Source of the DNA: Jaapia argillacea MUCL 33604 | Lineage: Eukaryota > Basidiomycota > Agaricomycetes > Jaapiales > Jaapiaceae | DNA: 64,000 bases | Direction: 5' to 3' | Assembly (NCBI GenBank): GCA_000697665.1 | Contig: KL197729.1 | Coordinates: 226,596-290,595, forward strand | In this document: positions 10,446 through 20,760 of the stretch, piece after piece | Layout of the letters: each line of letters opens with the position of its first letter | Numbering within the stretch: position 1 is the first letter of the stretch | Notes under the pieces: generated by a model | Seen by the model: only the letters and a program-made list of their open reading frames with translations | Told to the model about the DNA's origin: nothing | Database searches by the model: none | Made by a program: the position numbers and the translations under genes

Positions 10446-12981
10446 ATGGACAGTCTCAAATTGAAACCTTACGAAAAGGATCCTGCGATTCTTAGTGGGT
10501 TTGGGACAGAGGACGACCCCTTTGTACTGGATTTCGCACCAGGCGATCCAAAGAATCCTCAGTGCGCTCACCCACTCATCCATATCTCCCTCCCCTAACC
10601 GTTCTCTTTTCTATGCAGGAACTTCCCAGAGTGGCGGAAATGGCTGATATTGGTCGTCATCGCTATGGCCACTCTCGCCGTTGGATTCTCGTCGTCAGCA
10701 TATGCCGGAGCAGCGGGTGCGCTGATGGAGAGGTTTCAAGTGAAGGAAGTCATCATCACTTTGGGAGTTTCGTTGTTTGTTCTTGGGTTTGCGTTGGGAC
10801 CTTTGGTTTGGGCGCCTGCGAGTGAGACGGTTGGAAGGAGTAGGATCTTCCTCGTCTCGTATATCCCTTTCGTCGCGTGAGTTCAGCATTGTTGCCTTCA
10901 CATCAGTTTTCTTATCGTGACATGATCTTAGGTTTGGAGCAGCTTGCGGAGGAGTCAAGAATATCACTGGGTTATTGATCCTGAGATTCCTCCAAGGCGA
11001 GTCTTGATCCTTCCTTCAATCCACTGTGTCCTCACACATCTTTCTTCAGGTACTTTCGGCAGCAGCGCTCTGGTAAACCCTGGAGGGATCATCGCCGATA
11101 TGTTCAATGCAGACGAACGAGGGCTGGCCATGGCTGTAAGTACTCCCTTCTTCTTCATACCAACTGACCTAACCATCGATCTTAGATTTTCGCGAGCATG
11201 CCGTTTTTAGGAGTGAGTCCTTACCCCGTCCCGCATCCTCCCAACTTCTTGCTGACCTAGCTCGTGTCTCATAGCCCGTCTTAGGTGAGATCAACACTGC
11301 GAAGGAATGTTATCCGACCGTGAATCTGATGTGTGTTTTTGGCAGGTCCGATCTGTGGAGGTTTCCTCGGAGAGTACGCTGGTTATCAATGGGTTTTGTA
11401 CGTCTCCCGCCTCCCTCCTGTTCCCCTTCCTCAGCTTGATAGTCCCCCTCTTACAGCTACATGATGGCCATCTTTGCCGGATGTATGGCATGTCTTCAAA
11501 TTGCTATCGTGCCCGAGACCTGTACGCCTCACTCTTTCTACAATATGTTATCATCCCTCATGTTTGTGGCACCCAGACGCTCCGTATCTGTTGGAACAAG
11601 CCGCTCTGATCAAGAGTAAAGAGACTGGTCAAGTCTACGTGTCAAAGTACCTCGCAGGGAAAGCTAAACAAACTCTCACCCAGAAACTTAAAGTAAGTGT
11701 CGACCCGACTTTCATTCATCTTCTCTTATGGTATGTCATAAACTCATTCGATTATTCCAGGTAACGCTTCACCGGCCGTTCATTCTGCTATTCATGGAGC
11801 CCATCGTCCTGTTGGTCAGTATCTACATGGCCATCATTTGTACGTCCTCCCTCTTCCACCGTCATTCAAGCCCTAACCGCTCCTCGCATCAGACGGTACC
11901 CTCTACCTCGAATTCACCGTACGCCCTCCTCCGCTCCCTCCCTCGACCCCTTCTAACTTTCACTCCCTCTAGGCATTCCCAATAGTCTTCCAAGAAGAAC
12001 GAGGCTGGAAACCCGGTGTTGGCGGGCTTGCTTTCATTGGCATCGGAGTTGGCATGCTCATTGGTGTCGGGCTAAACTTCTGGTTCAATGCTCGCTACGT
12101 GAGGCAGGCGCATGCGCATGGAGGTGTGGCTCCACCTGAGGCTAGGCTGGAGATGACTATGCTTGGGGGTATCATGTTGCCTATTGGGTTGTTTTGGTTT
12201 GCGTGAGTTTTCACTCTTGCGTGACATGTTGAGACTGAGGTGTATTGGGATTACAGATGGACGACATACCCTAGCATCCCCTGGATCGTACCCATACTAG
12301 CTACCGTCCCATTCGGTTGTGGGATGGTATTGCTCTTCTTATCGATGATGAACTATCTCGTGGATACATACTTGATGCACGCCGCTTCCGTACTCGCCGC
12401 AAATTCAGTCCTGAGAAGTTTGTTTGGATTTGCGTTCCCATTGTTCGCTCCTGATGTGAGTTATCATTTTGTCCGAGTGATGGTGAGATTTGTGCTGATG
12501 ACGTGTGGATGTAGATGTATCAGACCCTGGGGACGCAATGGGCCAGTACTCTTGTTGCTTTCTTGGCGCTTATTGTAAGTGGTCCTGTGGCTTCTTTCCC
12601 TCCGCTGTCTGATGGACTTTTTGTAGTGCGTACCACTACCCTTCTTGTTTTTCCGATATGGCGCCAAGATCCGCAAGCTTTCCAAACAGTCAGTCTCTCC
12701 TCCGTTATTCATTCTAACCAACGTAACCTTTTATGTATCACAGTGCTCCGGAAGACCTACACACGATTATGCGCAAACGTCAAGCCGAACAAGCAGCGCT
12801 ATCAGCTCAACTGAATGGAGAACGGGTGAGTGGGGATGACGAAGCTACACTCCAGGGTCGGAGTCGAGGAGGTAGTCGATTGAATGTCACTCAGATTGAG
12901 GAGGGTGATGTTCAGGTTATCGATGATGGTGAGATGCGCGAGAAGGATGGGAGAGAGGGGCTTGGAGTTGCTGATACCTGA
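10446..12981 (+). CDS. DHA1-type MFS multidrug/polyamine (Tpo1-like) transporter, copy B
   Basis: This multi-exon gene runs from ATG 10446 ([16 protein letters not shown]) to TGA 12981, about 560 aa. The cytosolic N-terminus ends in [17 protein letters not shown], followed by membrane segments beginning [18 protein letters not shown]. Motif A appears as [16 protein letters not shown], motif C as GPVLGPICGG, the central loop after PETY is basic, and the C-terminal six segments include [20 protein letters not shown] and [19 protein letters not shown]. The tail ([13 protein letters not shown] onward) is charged and cytosolic. The family exports drugs or polyamines in exchange for protons at the plasma membrane; the substrate is not predictable here. 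All junctions checked are GT-AG except one GC-AG intron (10997-11049), and there is a 10-nt exon at 11275-11284. It lies head-to-head with copy A across the tandem repeat. Confidence 0.87.
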
Positions 12982-13276
12982 TAGGGTGTCTGAGAGGTGT
13001 TGACTGGCAGATGGGGAGTATTTATCCAATATATCCGTTCTTTTAGAGGCTTCGTACAGTATGGTTATTAGTGGTTACCAGGACGTGGGTGATCTAAACA
13101 GTAATTAATGAATATGATTTGCAGACCTGCACTACGATGGTGAATATAAGGCTTGTGTCAAGGGCGCACCGACCAAGCGCTCACTGCACTGGAAGTTGAT
13201 GTGGCGGCGGGCCGCAGTTCCGGTCCGTCCTCAGCTTTTCCAACGTTCAACTGGATGTCATCCTCAGGCTAAGACA
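12982..13276. other. Intergenic between MFS copy B and an F-box gene
   Basis: About 300 bp without a convincing gene. It contains the 3' flank of the transporter and the likely promoter of the F-box gene at 13277/13440. Confidence 0.35.
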
Positions 13277-13439
13277 ATGGGGCAGAGTCCGTCGAAACCA
13301 AGCCACTCTCCACACGGTTCGACGTCCACAATCCCATCAGAGACTGCTCCCAAACAGCCCACCTCGATGAGTGTGAGTTACTTCCATCATTCCCGTTATC
13401 CGTCTGTCTTATACCACGTCGTTCGCCATTGAAAAGGAC

Positions 13440-14855
13440 ATGAAACCCAAGACCCCCGTTGACAAATTACCGAACGAAATCCTCGCCGATATCTTCGTCA
13501 TCTGTTTGGAGGAGGAGGAAGGGGTCGCATTCCCAATCACTGCGTCACATGTTTCGCGCTATTGGCGAACGGTTTCTCTTGGCACCCCAGCCCTCTGGTC
13601 GCGCATCTCCGTATCCCTTCTTCAACGCCCGCTCCTCGATATATATCTCACACGATCTTCGAGTCAATCACTCGATATCGTCCTTCGCTTTAACCTACCT
13701 GAAACCTGGCGTTATGGGGGCACAGACAGCGAGTTGATCTCACTCCCGGATTACCGTCAACGGATCGTTGTAACCATGTCACATTCAATCACCCGGCATA
13801 TTGGAAGATGTCGGAGCTTTGCCTTTACAGCAGACAATCCCCAAGTCACAGGGACAGTTCTTCGTTCGTTGGAGAATGTCGCTGCGCCCCAGTTGACTTC
13901 ACTATGTTTGGAATTTTCCCTCCGAATTCTTCGGAATGTGTTTGGTGGAGGTACCCCACTCCTCTCCACACTTTCCTTGACTTCCGTCTGGTATTCCGAT
14001 CCTTGGGTCGTCCCACTTCTTCCCCATCTCACGTTCTTGACCCTCAAGACTACCCCTGATATGCCGAAGCTTAGCGATCGGGACTTTTGCAAGCTACTCG
14101 CGGAGTGTCCGTTGTTGAGACAACTATCCCTCGACGGAATTCCGTTTACAACTCTCGTCGCCAGCTTGTCCCCAAATACCTCCCGTGGCGCTCATCTGGC
14201 TTTCCTCCAATCTCTGAATATTTCTCACTTCACTTTGCTGCCTTTTGACACTCGCGCATGCGCCTCGCGATTGTCGCAAATCCTCTCCATCCCACAATTG
14301 GAGTCACTTTCCTTTTCGAACTCATCGCAGGGTCTCGTCAGCAGTTTTGTCGACGGGATCATGATCACAAACTTGGACCGAGAATGGGCCCCAAATCTGA
14401 CCAGCCTCTCGCTGGTGGATGTACAAATATCGAGGCCTGCAGCCATTTCCTTGGCGCGCTGCTTCTCACGCATTCGGGAGTTGAAGCTCATAGGAAAGAG
14501 TCCCTACTCTGCACTGCTCAGCAGTGTCATCCCAGGAAATGGTCATGACGCCATGTGGCCCGAGCTGAAAGTGTTAACCCTTGCTCGCACAATGACGACA
14601 TGGTCCCAACTATCCGACTTACTTTTAAATCGGAACCGTATCGGCTTTCCTTTGCAGAGGGTTCGCATTGATCGATACGGTTATTGGACCGGGGATGGGG
14701 TGCCAGGTGTGCCCACCGAAATAGAGTTGTTTCACCCATTGAGCCCACAGTTCATGAGTGCGTCTTCTACTATCACATTAAGCATTCGAATACTAAATCT
14801 GTCCGTCCATAGCTGCATGAGAGGTTTTCTGTGGCTCAATACAACACCATGTTAG
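13440..14855 (+). CDS. F-box/LRR-like protein, gene 1 (471 aa)
   Basis: A single long frame with a textbook N-terminal F-box (about residues 8-55: VDKLPNEILADIFVICLEE, then ITASHVSRYWRTVSLGTPAL and W). Degenerate leucine-rich repeats follow over the next 370 residues (for example LPHLTFLTLKTTPDMPKL, CPLLRQLSLDGIPF, APNLTSLSLVDVQIS). F-box proteins recruit substrates to SCF ubiquitin ligases through Skp1; the target is unknown. A short upstream exon (13277-13372, starting MGQSPSK) can be spliced in frame through a GTGAGT donor and would add 33 residues. The extreme C-terminus is uncertain: in another frame after 14811 the sequence encodes LHERFSVAQYNTM, which looks more like a family ending than the frame used here, so a small indel or unrecognised intron is possible. 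Confidence 0.85.
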   Translation: MKPKTPVDKLPNEILADIFVICLEEEEGVAFPITASHVSRYWRTVSLGTPALWSRISVSLLQRPLLDIYLTRSSSQSLDIVLRFNLPETWRYGGTDSELISLPDYRQRIVVTMSHSITRHIGRCRSFAFTADNPQVTGTVLRSLENVAAPQLTSLCLEFSLRILRNVFGGGTPLLSTLSLTSVWYSDPWVVPLLPHLTFLTLKTTPDMPKLSDRDFCKLLAECPLLRQLSLDGIPFTTLVASLSPNTSRGAHLAFLQSLNISHFTLLPFDTRACASRLSQILSIPQLESLSFSNSSQGLVSSFVDGIMITNLDREWAPNLTSLSLVDVQISRPAAISLARCFSRIRELKLIGKSPYSALLSSVIPGNGHDAMWPELKVLTLARTMTTWSQLSDLLLNRNRIGFPLQRVRIDRYGYWTGDGVPGVPTEIELFHPLSPQFMSASSTITLSIRILNLSVHSCMRGFLWLNTTPC

Positions 14856-15070
14856 CCTAGTCGGAAACTTTGGACTGAGCATGAAGCTGCAGGGTGCTAC
14901 CCAGTGGTATCATCGTTTTGGCCTTCAGATATATGTAAATTCGCGCAAAGTCAGTTTCTGGAGAATCGAACTGGATCGACGTCTACGGACGGGTGATGTG
15001 GGGCGGAGAAGGATTCTGATAATGACGACCCATAGACAGCACGTCCAACAAGAAAAGTAAGGGCGTCGTG

Positions 15071-16411
15071 TCATTCCCACCAACATCGCTCAGTCTCGCT
15101 ACTGCCTCCCAACCATCTCACCTCCTCTTCACCATCAACGGAAAACTCTTCAACATCTACAATCAGTCGAAGCCCACCCTTGATCTCTTCGGAAAAAGAC
15201 TCTAACGCCTCGTGGCTGAGTCGAAGCCTCTCGAGAGGATTGCGAGACGCAATGCGAGCGCGGATGAAAAGCAATAGCGGTTCCATGTCCATGGCTATGG
15301 ACGTATGAAGCGTGACTGTCGATAGAGCAGGGCAGAGAATGTCTACACCATGTAGTAATGAAGTGTCTGTCATGGAGAAATTCAGAATCCCCTGGAGATC
15401 GCTATCCATAATTTTGAGGTGAGTGACATTGGGAAATTGGCGAAGAAACTTTGAGTGCATCCCAGGCATAAATACGAGAGAGGAGAAGGATACCGTCTTG
15501 ACAGACGGATATTCTGGACCCTCTATGAATAGTGGATCCCAAAAATTATTCAGAGGGCAAGAATCCGCAGAAACCAATTCAAGCTTCTCTAAATTGAGCA
15601 TGTTGAGGGTGATGAGCACATCTGCGGCGTAGTCGCAGTCCTCTCCCGCAACTAGAGTGAGGATGCGCAACGATGGAACATCAATGGGAGGATTTTGGGT
15701 GGCTGGGAATGCTTCGTTTCGAAGAATGAGGTGCGATAATCGTGGAGTTGCAAGGATGATAGAACGGAATATCGGATAGGGCCAGAAAGTAAAACCGATA
15801 TCAAGGCAAGTGACGTGTTCGAGTTGGAGGGGAAGACGCGGTTCGTGCCTTCCTGAGAGTCGGAGGTGAGAGAGCCGGGGCAATCCTTTATGGACTAACG
15901 GGGAATATTCCAGCGGTGTGGGTACTCCGAAGCGCATGGGTGCTATTGAGATGTGGAGGGACTCTATCTGAGGTCCCAAATGACGTCGCAGAACGTCACA
16001 GATTGTGTGCCATGCGCCGTAGGACATGATTTCAATAGCGAAGCTCTGCAATCGATGCGCGTGAGGGAGGAGGATGGTAAGAAACGCCGTCAAGGCATCC
16101 AAGGACTCTTCATCGGGGTCCGAAGCCCATCGACCATTGGAGAGTATCACTTTGAGAGGACATATCTTCGACCTTGCAAAATACCCAACCACCATCTCCA
16201 GTGCATCATCTCGACGACCATCAAGTTGGGCCAGGGATACGCGGACGTTAGTCCAAAGCAACGGTGTGCTCAAGGTGACAGTCCGGCAGTACTGAGAGAT
16301 ATGGGCAAAGAAGAACTCTGGGCGAGATTTGGTTTGTACGTGTGGGGTGAGGTGAAGCGTGTCGAGGAATATTCGCGACAGGAGCTCGTGTGGTAGGATG
16401 AGTAGGCTCAT
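15071..16411 (-). CDS. F-box/LRR-like protein, gene 2 (446 aa)
   Basis: An intronless frame starting MSLLILPHELLSRIFLDTL, an F-box opening at residue 3. It continues FFAHISQYCRTVTLSTPLLW, the usual second half of the fungal F-box. The rest consists of leucine-rich segments (LPRLSHLRLSGRHEPRLPL, TPRLSHLILRNEAFP, VPSLRILTLVAGEDCDY, NLEKLELVSADSCPL). The product is probably an SCF substrate adaptor in cytosol or nucleus; substrate unknown. It is convergent with F-box gene 1 and divergent from F-box gene 3, so three members sit together. The frame is intact from ATG to stop. Confidence 0.85.
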   Translation of the reverse strand: MSLLILPHELLSRIFLDTLHLTPHVQTKSRPEFFFAHISQYCRTVTLSTPLLWTNVRVSLAQLDGRRDDALEMVVGYFARSKICPLKVILSNGRWASDPDEESLDALTAFLTILLPHAHRLQSFAIEIMSYGAWHTICDVLRRHLGPQIESLHISIAPMRFGVPTPLEYSPLVHKGLPRLSHLRLSGRHEPRLPLQLEHVTCLDIGFTFWPYPIFRSIILATPRLSHLILRNEAFPATQNPPIDVPSLRILTLVAGEDCDYAADVLITLNMLNLEKLELVSADSCPLNNFWDPLFIEGPEYPSVKTVSFSSLVFMPGMHSKFLRQFPNVTHLKIMDSDLQGILNFSMTDTSLLHGVDILCPALSTVTLHTSIAMDMEPLLLFIRARIASRNPLERLRLSHEALESFSEEIKGGLRLIVDVEEFSVDGEEEVRWLGGSSETERCWWE

Positions 16412-17037
16412 TGTCGCGCCGATGAACAGCCTCTCCTAGACTAAAAGGACGTACGAAATGTCGAGGATCGATGTCAGATTCTCCTTCTCAGCGACCCATA
16501 TTCGAGGATCCTGGCGATGAAACATACCTTGTGGACGAGATACAAGCTTCCAGGCCACTTGAATACGTCTCAAAGACTACAAGCAGCCTTGAAGGCGGGG
16601 TTCAGCACTTAATTAGCCTTCTTGATACTTCGGAAGCCAGTCAAGATCGACCGGGTGCCCTGGTTGCTGACTCCGAGGGGACAGAATGTGACTTGGATAC
16701 CGAATTTATTGTCAAATTCTCCTGTAGTTTCGAGGGCAGACACAGAGAAGGAGGCTCAATAGACGCACCAAATAGATACAGGCCAACTTGTGTCGAAGGC
16801 CTGTGCGGTCCACAGTCAGAGGATTCAGGGAAGGCGACCGAACTTTGATTCTCACGAGCAACTCACAAGTCAACAACTCGTACATCCTCATCCAGTTTGA
16901 TCCGTTACTACCTCAGTACAAACTTGGGCGTTCTCGACGATTTCTTTGGAGTAAGTCAGTCCATCACAGACTCTATCTGCTTCTCTATCTACTTATGATC
17001 CCAGCTTCAAGTCGCAACTTGCTGCTGTAGGCTCGAT
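16412..17037. other. Divergent intergenic region, one unassigned ORF
   Basis: A plus-strand frame 16471-16848 (125 codons, MSDSPSQRPIFEDPGDETYL, acidic and Ser-rich) is open but matches nothing I know. It lies in the shared upstream region of two F-box genes, so it may be chance or an upstream reading frame. No other structure was seen. Confidence 0.25.
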
Positions 17038-18303
17038 ATGGAGACATCTGGCATATCATACAAAACTTCGCCCATTGACACCTTACCTGCCGAAATTCTC
17101 GCAGATGTCATCGAGCGTTGTCTGCCTCGGTATACTCCCTCAATGTGGACGACTCATAACCCCCGTACAAAGCCGTTCTCCATTGAAGCATCACACGTCT
17201 GCCGACGTTGGCGAGAAATAGCCCTAGGAGATCCTTTAATCTGGTCCAGAATCGCAATCTGCGTCCCTCAAGTTGAGATGTTCGAGTCTTTTCTCGAGAG
17301 ATCCAGGGAACTCCCAATCCATCTCAGGATCAATTTTGGCCTCCCATCAGCTTGGCGAAGTGCCCTTGCTTCCCTCACCCCCACACGCCAGTCATTACTC
17401 TGGACCATGATCTCGCGTCTTGCAGAATCCGTTCAGCGATGTTTCAAGTTGGAGATCTCAGCGAACGATCGGGAGATCATCACTACACTATCGTCTGTAC
17501 TCAGCAACGTCGCTGCTCCTAATTTGAAAGAATTTTCTTTCGTGAAATCCGGGATTTGGACGATTAGTTGTACAGACTCTCCAATTTTCGGTGGCGGTAC
17601 TCCCCAGCTATCCAATGCGATAACGGTCGGGATAACGTACTCATCACCTTGGATTCGACCCATCCTCAAGAATCTCACTTACCTGAGCCTACGAAACGTT
17701 CGCGAGTCCACCATGCCAAATCGACGCGACTTCGAGAGCTTGATCTCGGCGTCCCCATCCCTGACTCACCTCGTTCTCAACGACAAGTGCTTCGAATCCG
17801 ACTTCTTATCCTTCGATCCCATCCCTATCCCCACCCTCGTCACCCTCGAGATTATTTATGGAGATGATGATCTCCTCCACTTTCGAGAGTTGCTCACGTC
17901 GCTCCACATACCCGCGTTACAATGTCTGTCGCTGCAGCTCAGCCTAGTTCTCAATCTGAAGCAGACAGATGTCCACTTCATTCAGATTTTCGTGGATACC
18001 CTGCGGATGAAGCATTATGATCATTTACGGGAGCTTCGTCTCTTCGACATCGAGCTTAAGTTCTCTACTGCCTATTCGCTCATATATTGTATCCCAAGCA
18101 TTGAGCATGTCCGATGTTCGGAGGGGAGTATCATAGTACCCCTGGTCACCAGGGACGAGGACCTTATGCGCCAGTATACGTTTCTGCAATACTTTGATCT
18201 CTGGCCAAACTTACACACTGTGTCCTTCGGTCTTGCACCTGGCGTCGCGTCCCTTCGAAAATTGGAGGGTCAGTGGGTTCGCACCCCCGGTTCTGAAGCT
18301 TGA
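17038..18303 (+). CDS. F-box/LRR-like protein, gene 3, C-terminus probably cut short by a frameshift
   Basis: 421 codons starting METSGISYKTSPIDTLPAEI. The F-box spans about residues 12-75 (IDTLPAEILADVIERCLP, then IEASHVCRRWREIALGDPLI), followed by leucine-rich segments (LKNLTYLSLRNVRESTM, SPSLTHLVLNDKCFE). The segment FGGGTPQLSNAITVGITYSS parallels FGGGTPLLSTLSLTSVWYSD in F-box gene 1, so the two are paralogues. Near 18270 the frame ends in GQWVRTPGSEA, while the next frame reads GFAPPVLKLDLVTG, which resembles the expected family continuation. A small indel has therefore probably removed the normal C-terminus, or there is a sequence error. The F-box itself is intact, so the product may still bind Skp1. 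Confidence 0.78.
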   Translation: METSGISYKTSPIDTLPAEILADVIERCLPRYTPSMWTTHNPRTKPFSIEASHVCRRWREIALGDPLIWSRIAICVPQVEMFESFLERSRELPIHLRINFGLPSAWRSALASLTPTRQSLLWTMISRLAESVQRCFKLEISANDREIITTLSSVLSNVAAPNLKEFSFVKSGIWTISCTDSPIFGGGTPQLSNAITVGITYSSPWIRPILKNLTYLSLRNVRESTMPNRRDFESLISASPSLTHLVLNDKCFESDFLSFDPIPIPTLVTLEIIYGDDDLLHFRELLTSLHIPALQCLSLQLSLVLNLKQTDVHFIQIFVDTLRMKHYDHLRELRLFDIELKFSTAYSLIYCIPSIEHVRCSEGSIIVPLVTRDEDLMRQYTFLQYFDLWPNLHTVSFGLAPGVASLRKLEGQWVRTPGSEA

Positions 18304-18452
18304 CCTCGTAACGGGTATGTTTCTCTACTACCCCGTTGTGTCATTTCATAATTGCATTCCCAGGCTTCTAGTCTAATCTTTCCGTGATACTCCTCGTCGT
18401 CACGAATCTCCCGGACATCCGTACCCATCTTTATCTTACACAAGCTATCCGA

Positions 18453-18881
18453 TCACCCCCCAACGTGAAAGCGGGTGTCTGGGAAGGGTTGTTGTGTCGA
18501 TGGCTGAGACATGGAGATACTCTTGGCCGAAACTTCGAATGAAACCTTCCTGCAATGCGTCGCGTGACGTGGATCTGCGTTCCCCGCCCTCCTGGGCCGT
18601 TTCAGGATGGGTCGTTTCCCAGGCGAAGAAGACGATGTCTCCTGCGAGCGCCACCCATCGTCGCTTCGTCTCCTATGCTCCTCCCTTGGCCGGTGATAAG
18701 CCTGCTCTGTGGGTGCTTTGTGTCGTACACTTTGCGGAGAGGAGTCAGCCCTTCTCCTGGTTGGTGGCGAGGAGTGGTGGCGATGGCCGGATGGTATGAG
18801 AGGCATAGGACTGGATATTATTGACTTTGATGGTGTCTGTGGTGTATTTGTTTGCGTCGTACCGAAGGAAAAGAATCCCAT
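18453..18881 (-). CDS. Possible small Ser/Pro/Arg-rich protein (142 aa), unassigned
   Basis: An ATG at 18881 opens a frame MGFFSFGTTQTNTPQTPSKS that stays open for 142 codons. It is rich in Ser, Pro, Arg and His, with basic clusters (RRRADSS, KRPILKRPRRAG), and looks disordered. I recognise no domain. It lies just upstream of, and on the same strand as, nothing obvious; the next gene (19303-20760) is a complete DUF6699 gene. It could be real or a chance low-complexity frame. Confidence 0.3.
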   Translation of the reverse strand: MGFFSFGTTQTNTPQTPSKSIISSPMPLIPSGHRHHSSPPTRRRADSSPQSVRHKAPTEQAYHRPREEHRRRSDDGWRSQETSSSSPGKRPILKRPRRAGNADPRHATHCRKVSFEVSAKSISMSQPSTQQPFPDTRFHVGG

Positions 18882-19302
18882 TGTTGCGAGCGTGTGGAAA
18901 AGGAACTGAGAGCGAGGATTGTGGTAGTGGTCGATGGCTTGCTGATAGAGAGGCAGCCATGCGATGACCTGTGGAAGTCTTATATACGATTCCACATAAT
19001 GTTCGACGCTTTGATGCACTGCTTTACACTCGCTTTGTCGGAGACCTCTAGTAATAAGCCGCCGACCTTAGGTCCGGAGCATTGTCCTACGACAGATACC
19101 AAGAGCGAAGTGGCAAACGAGTCGTCATTCTAAACAGAGGGACGACAATCAAGAACATCGGTATTGCAGAAGACGAATAAAGATACGTGGGTAATGGTTC
19201 ATTAGGAGGATATAGTCATAAAGTCCGTGCAAGGTATTAATCGTGGCAGTCCATCGAGGAGGCTCATAAAATCCCGAGTGACGTCCATTCTCAACTAGGT
19301 GG
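18882..19302. other. Intergenic, nothing recognised
   Basis: About 0.4 kb before the stop of the DUF6699 gene on the minus strand. No conserved frame, repeat or RNA-like structure was seen. Confidence 0.35.
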
Positions 19303-20760
19303 TCATGACGTACGGCGAAGCGGTACGAGTCCTAGGTTCAAACGCCACGTCCCGTCGTTGTGGTACGTGATCCACGTACCCCACCACACCCGTCGATCCC
19401 CAAGAACATCCACCCGCCTGATTCCTTGCAACAGTTCGAACGCCTGGAGACCTGGAGTACTATGGCACCTCCTCCGATACGCGTCGCAGAGAATCTCGTA
19501 GTTTGAATGACTGAGATTGGAAATAAAGTCGACCTCTGATTGCTTCATCGGAGTCTGGAAGAACTCGTAGATGGCCTCCATAACGTCCCATACAGTGATA
19601 TCTTCCGTTTGGTCGATGATAATATCACTCCACATGGCGTGCATATGTCCAAAGTCACATTGGATGAACATCTTCTTCACCGGGGGATGGGTAGCAGTTG
19701 CTCCAAAGTCCCTTGTCATATCAAGGACGATGTGACGTCCAGTGATCTTCTTGGCGAGCGATGGCGGCTGGGTAACATCCCAAACGACATGAGGGAGAGT
19801 TCCATCGTTCGGATTGGGGACGAGCCGTGGGTGCAGCTGGATAGGCACAGGGCTGGGACCTACAGGCGGCCATGCCCCTGGTTGCCAGTTTGGCGCAGTA
19901 CCTGGCATAGGATGACCACCAGTCAACATGAGAGCTGCGGCTGGCGAGAGTGTCGCGGGGAAGGGGCTATGATAGGGTGCTCCCAAAACTCTCGGGTTCC
20001 ACCAAGTGGACGCAGGGATCGTAGGATGTGGATGGGGATGTGGAGTCCATGCTAGATGTCCAGCGGGCGTCGTCCATGCTTGGGAAGGCTGTTGACCAAG
20101 CATCGCTGTGATATGATCGGGAGTGGAATCGTGATAAGGGGTGGTAGGCTGAATCTGTGGGATAGAAGTCATGACATAGGAGGTGACTTGTGGTGGTGCG
20201 GGACCTGGGAATGACCATCAGCATACGTAAGATATACGCGGAGAACAATAGCACTCACCATCGTCCACCTGAATTCCCGGATTATGACCAGGAAGCGCGG
20301 CTAGAGGCGTTTGGGGGGTCGGCATCGGTGGTGGCAAGTGATAACTGGGAGTATATGGTGTTGCGACATGAGTAACCACATAGGGAGTTAGGTAAGGCGA
20401 AGGATAGGGAGTCCCGTAGCCACTTGGGCAGTATCCAGGTATGGTCGGAGGACTCGGACGCGATGCATTGGCTCGAGGGCGAGGTCGACGACGAATGAGT
20501 CGCGCTCCAGTAACGGGATCGTTGTACGACTCGGAATCGACTGGTCGATAGGCTGGTGCGATATAGCCACCAGGAGTCGGTAAAGTCGGTGCTGGTATAC
20601 ACAATGGTGTGGTACCTGCTGGGCAAACGAAGGGTGTACCCCAACAAGTAGACCAAGGACTGCACATATTGGATGGTGGTGTCGAGAAACCGTTGAGCCA
20701 ACTGATAGTATCTTCGTGAGCTATCCTACTTTCATCGACAATCAGCGGGAGAGGATACAT
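19303..20760 (-). CDS. DUF6699-domain protein with Pro-rich N-terminus (467 aa)
   Basis: Spliced model complement(20760..20259, 20204..19303). The one intron is GT-AG (GGTGAGT donor), phase 1, and joins IQVDD to GPAPPQVTSYVM. The first roughly 300 residues are Pro/Tyr/Thr-rich and probably disordered. The C-terminal 160 residues form a compact domain starting LPHVVWDVTQPPSLAKKI, with HIVLDMTRDFGATATHPP, DITVWDVMEAIYEFFQTPM and a final VWWGTWITYHNDGTWRL. This order matches the basidiomycete family I know as DUF6699: hydrophobic strand block, V-WDV-hinge, helix, then a C-terminal W-G strand. The biochemical role is unknown. Two other members occur at 47620 and 58422. Confidence 0.8.

Noticed and set aside
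20218-20760. Separate gene for the Pro-rich frame upstream of the first DUF6699 domain
   Set aside because: A consensus GTGAGT intron joins it in frame to the domain exon, so it is the N-terminal part of the same protein.
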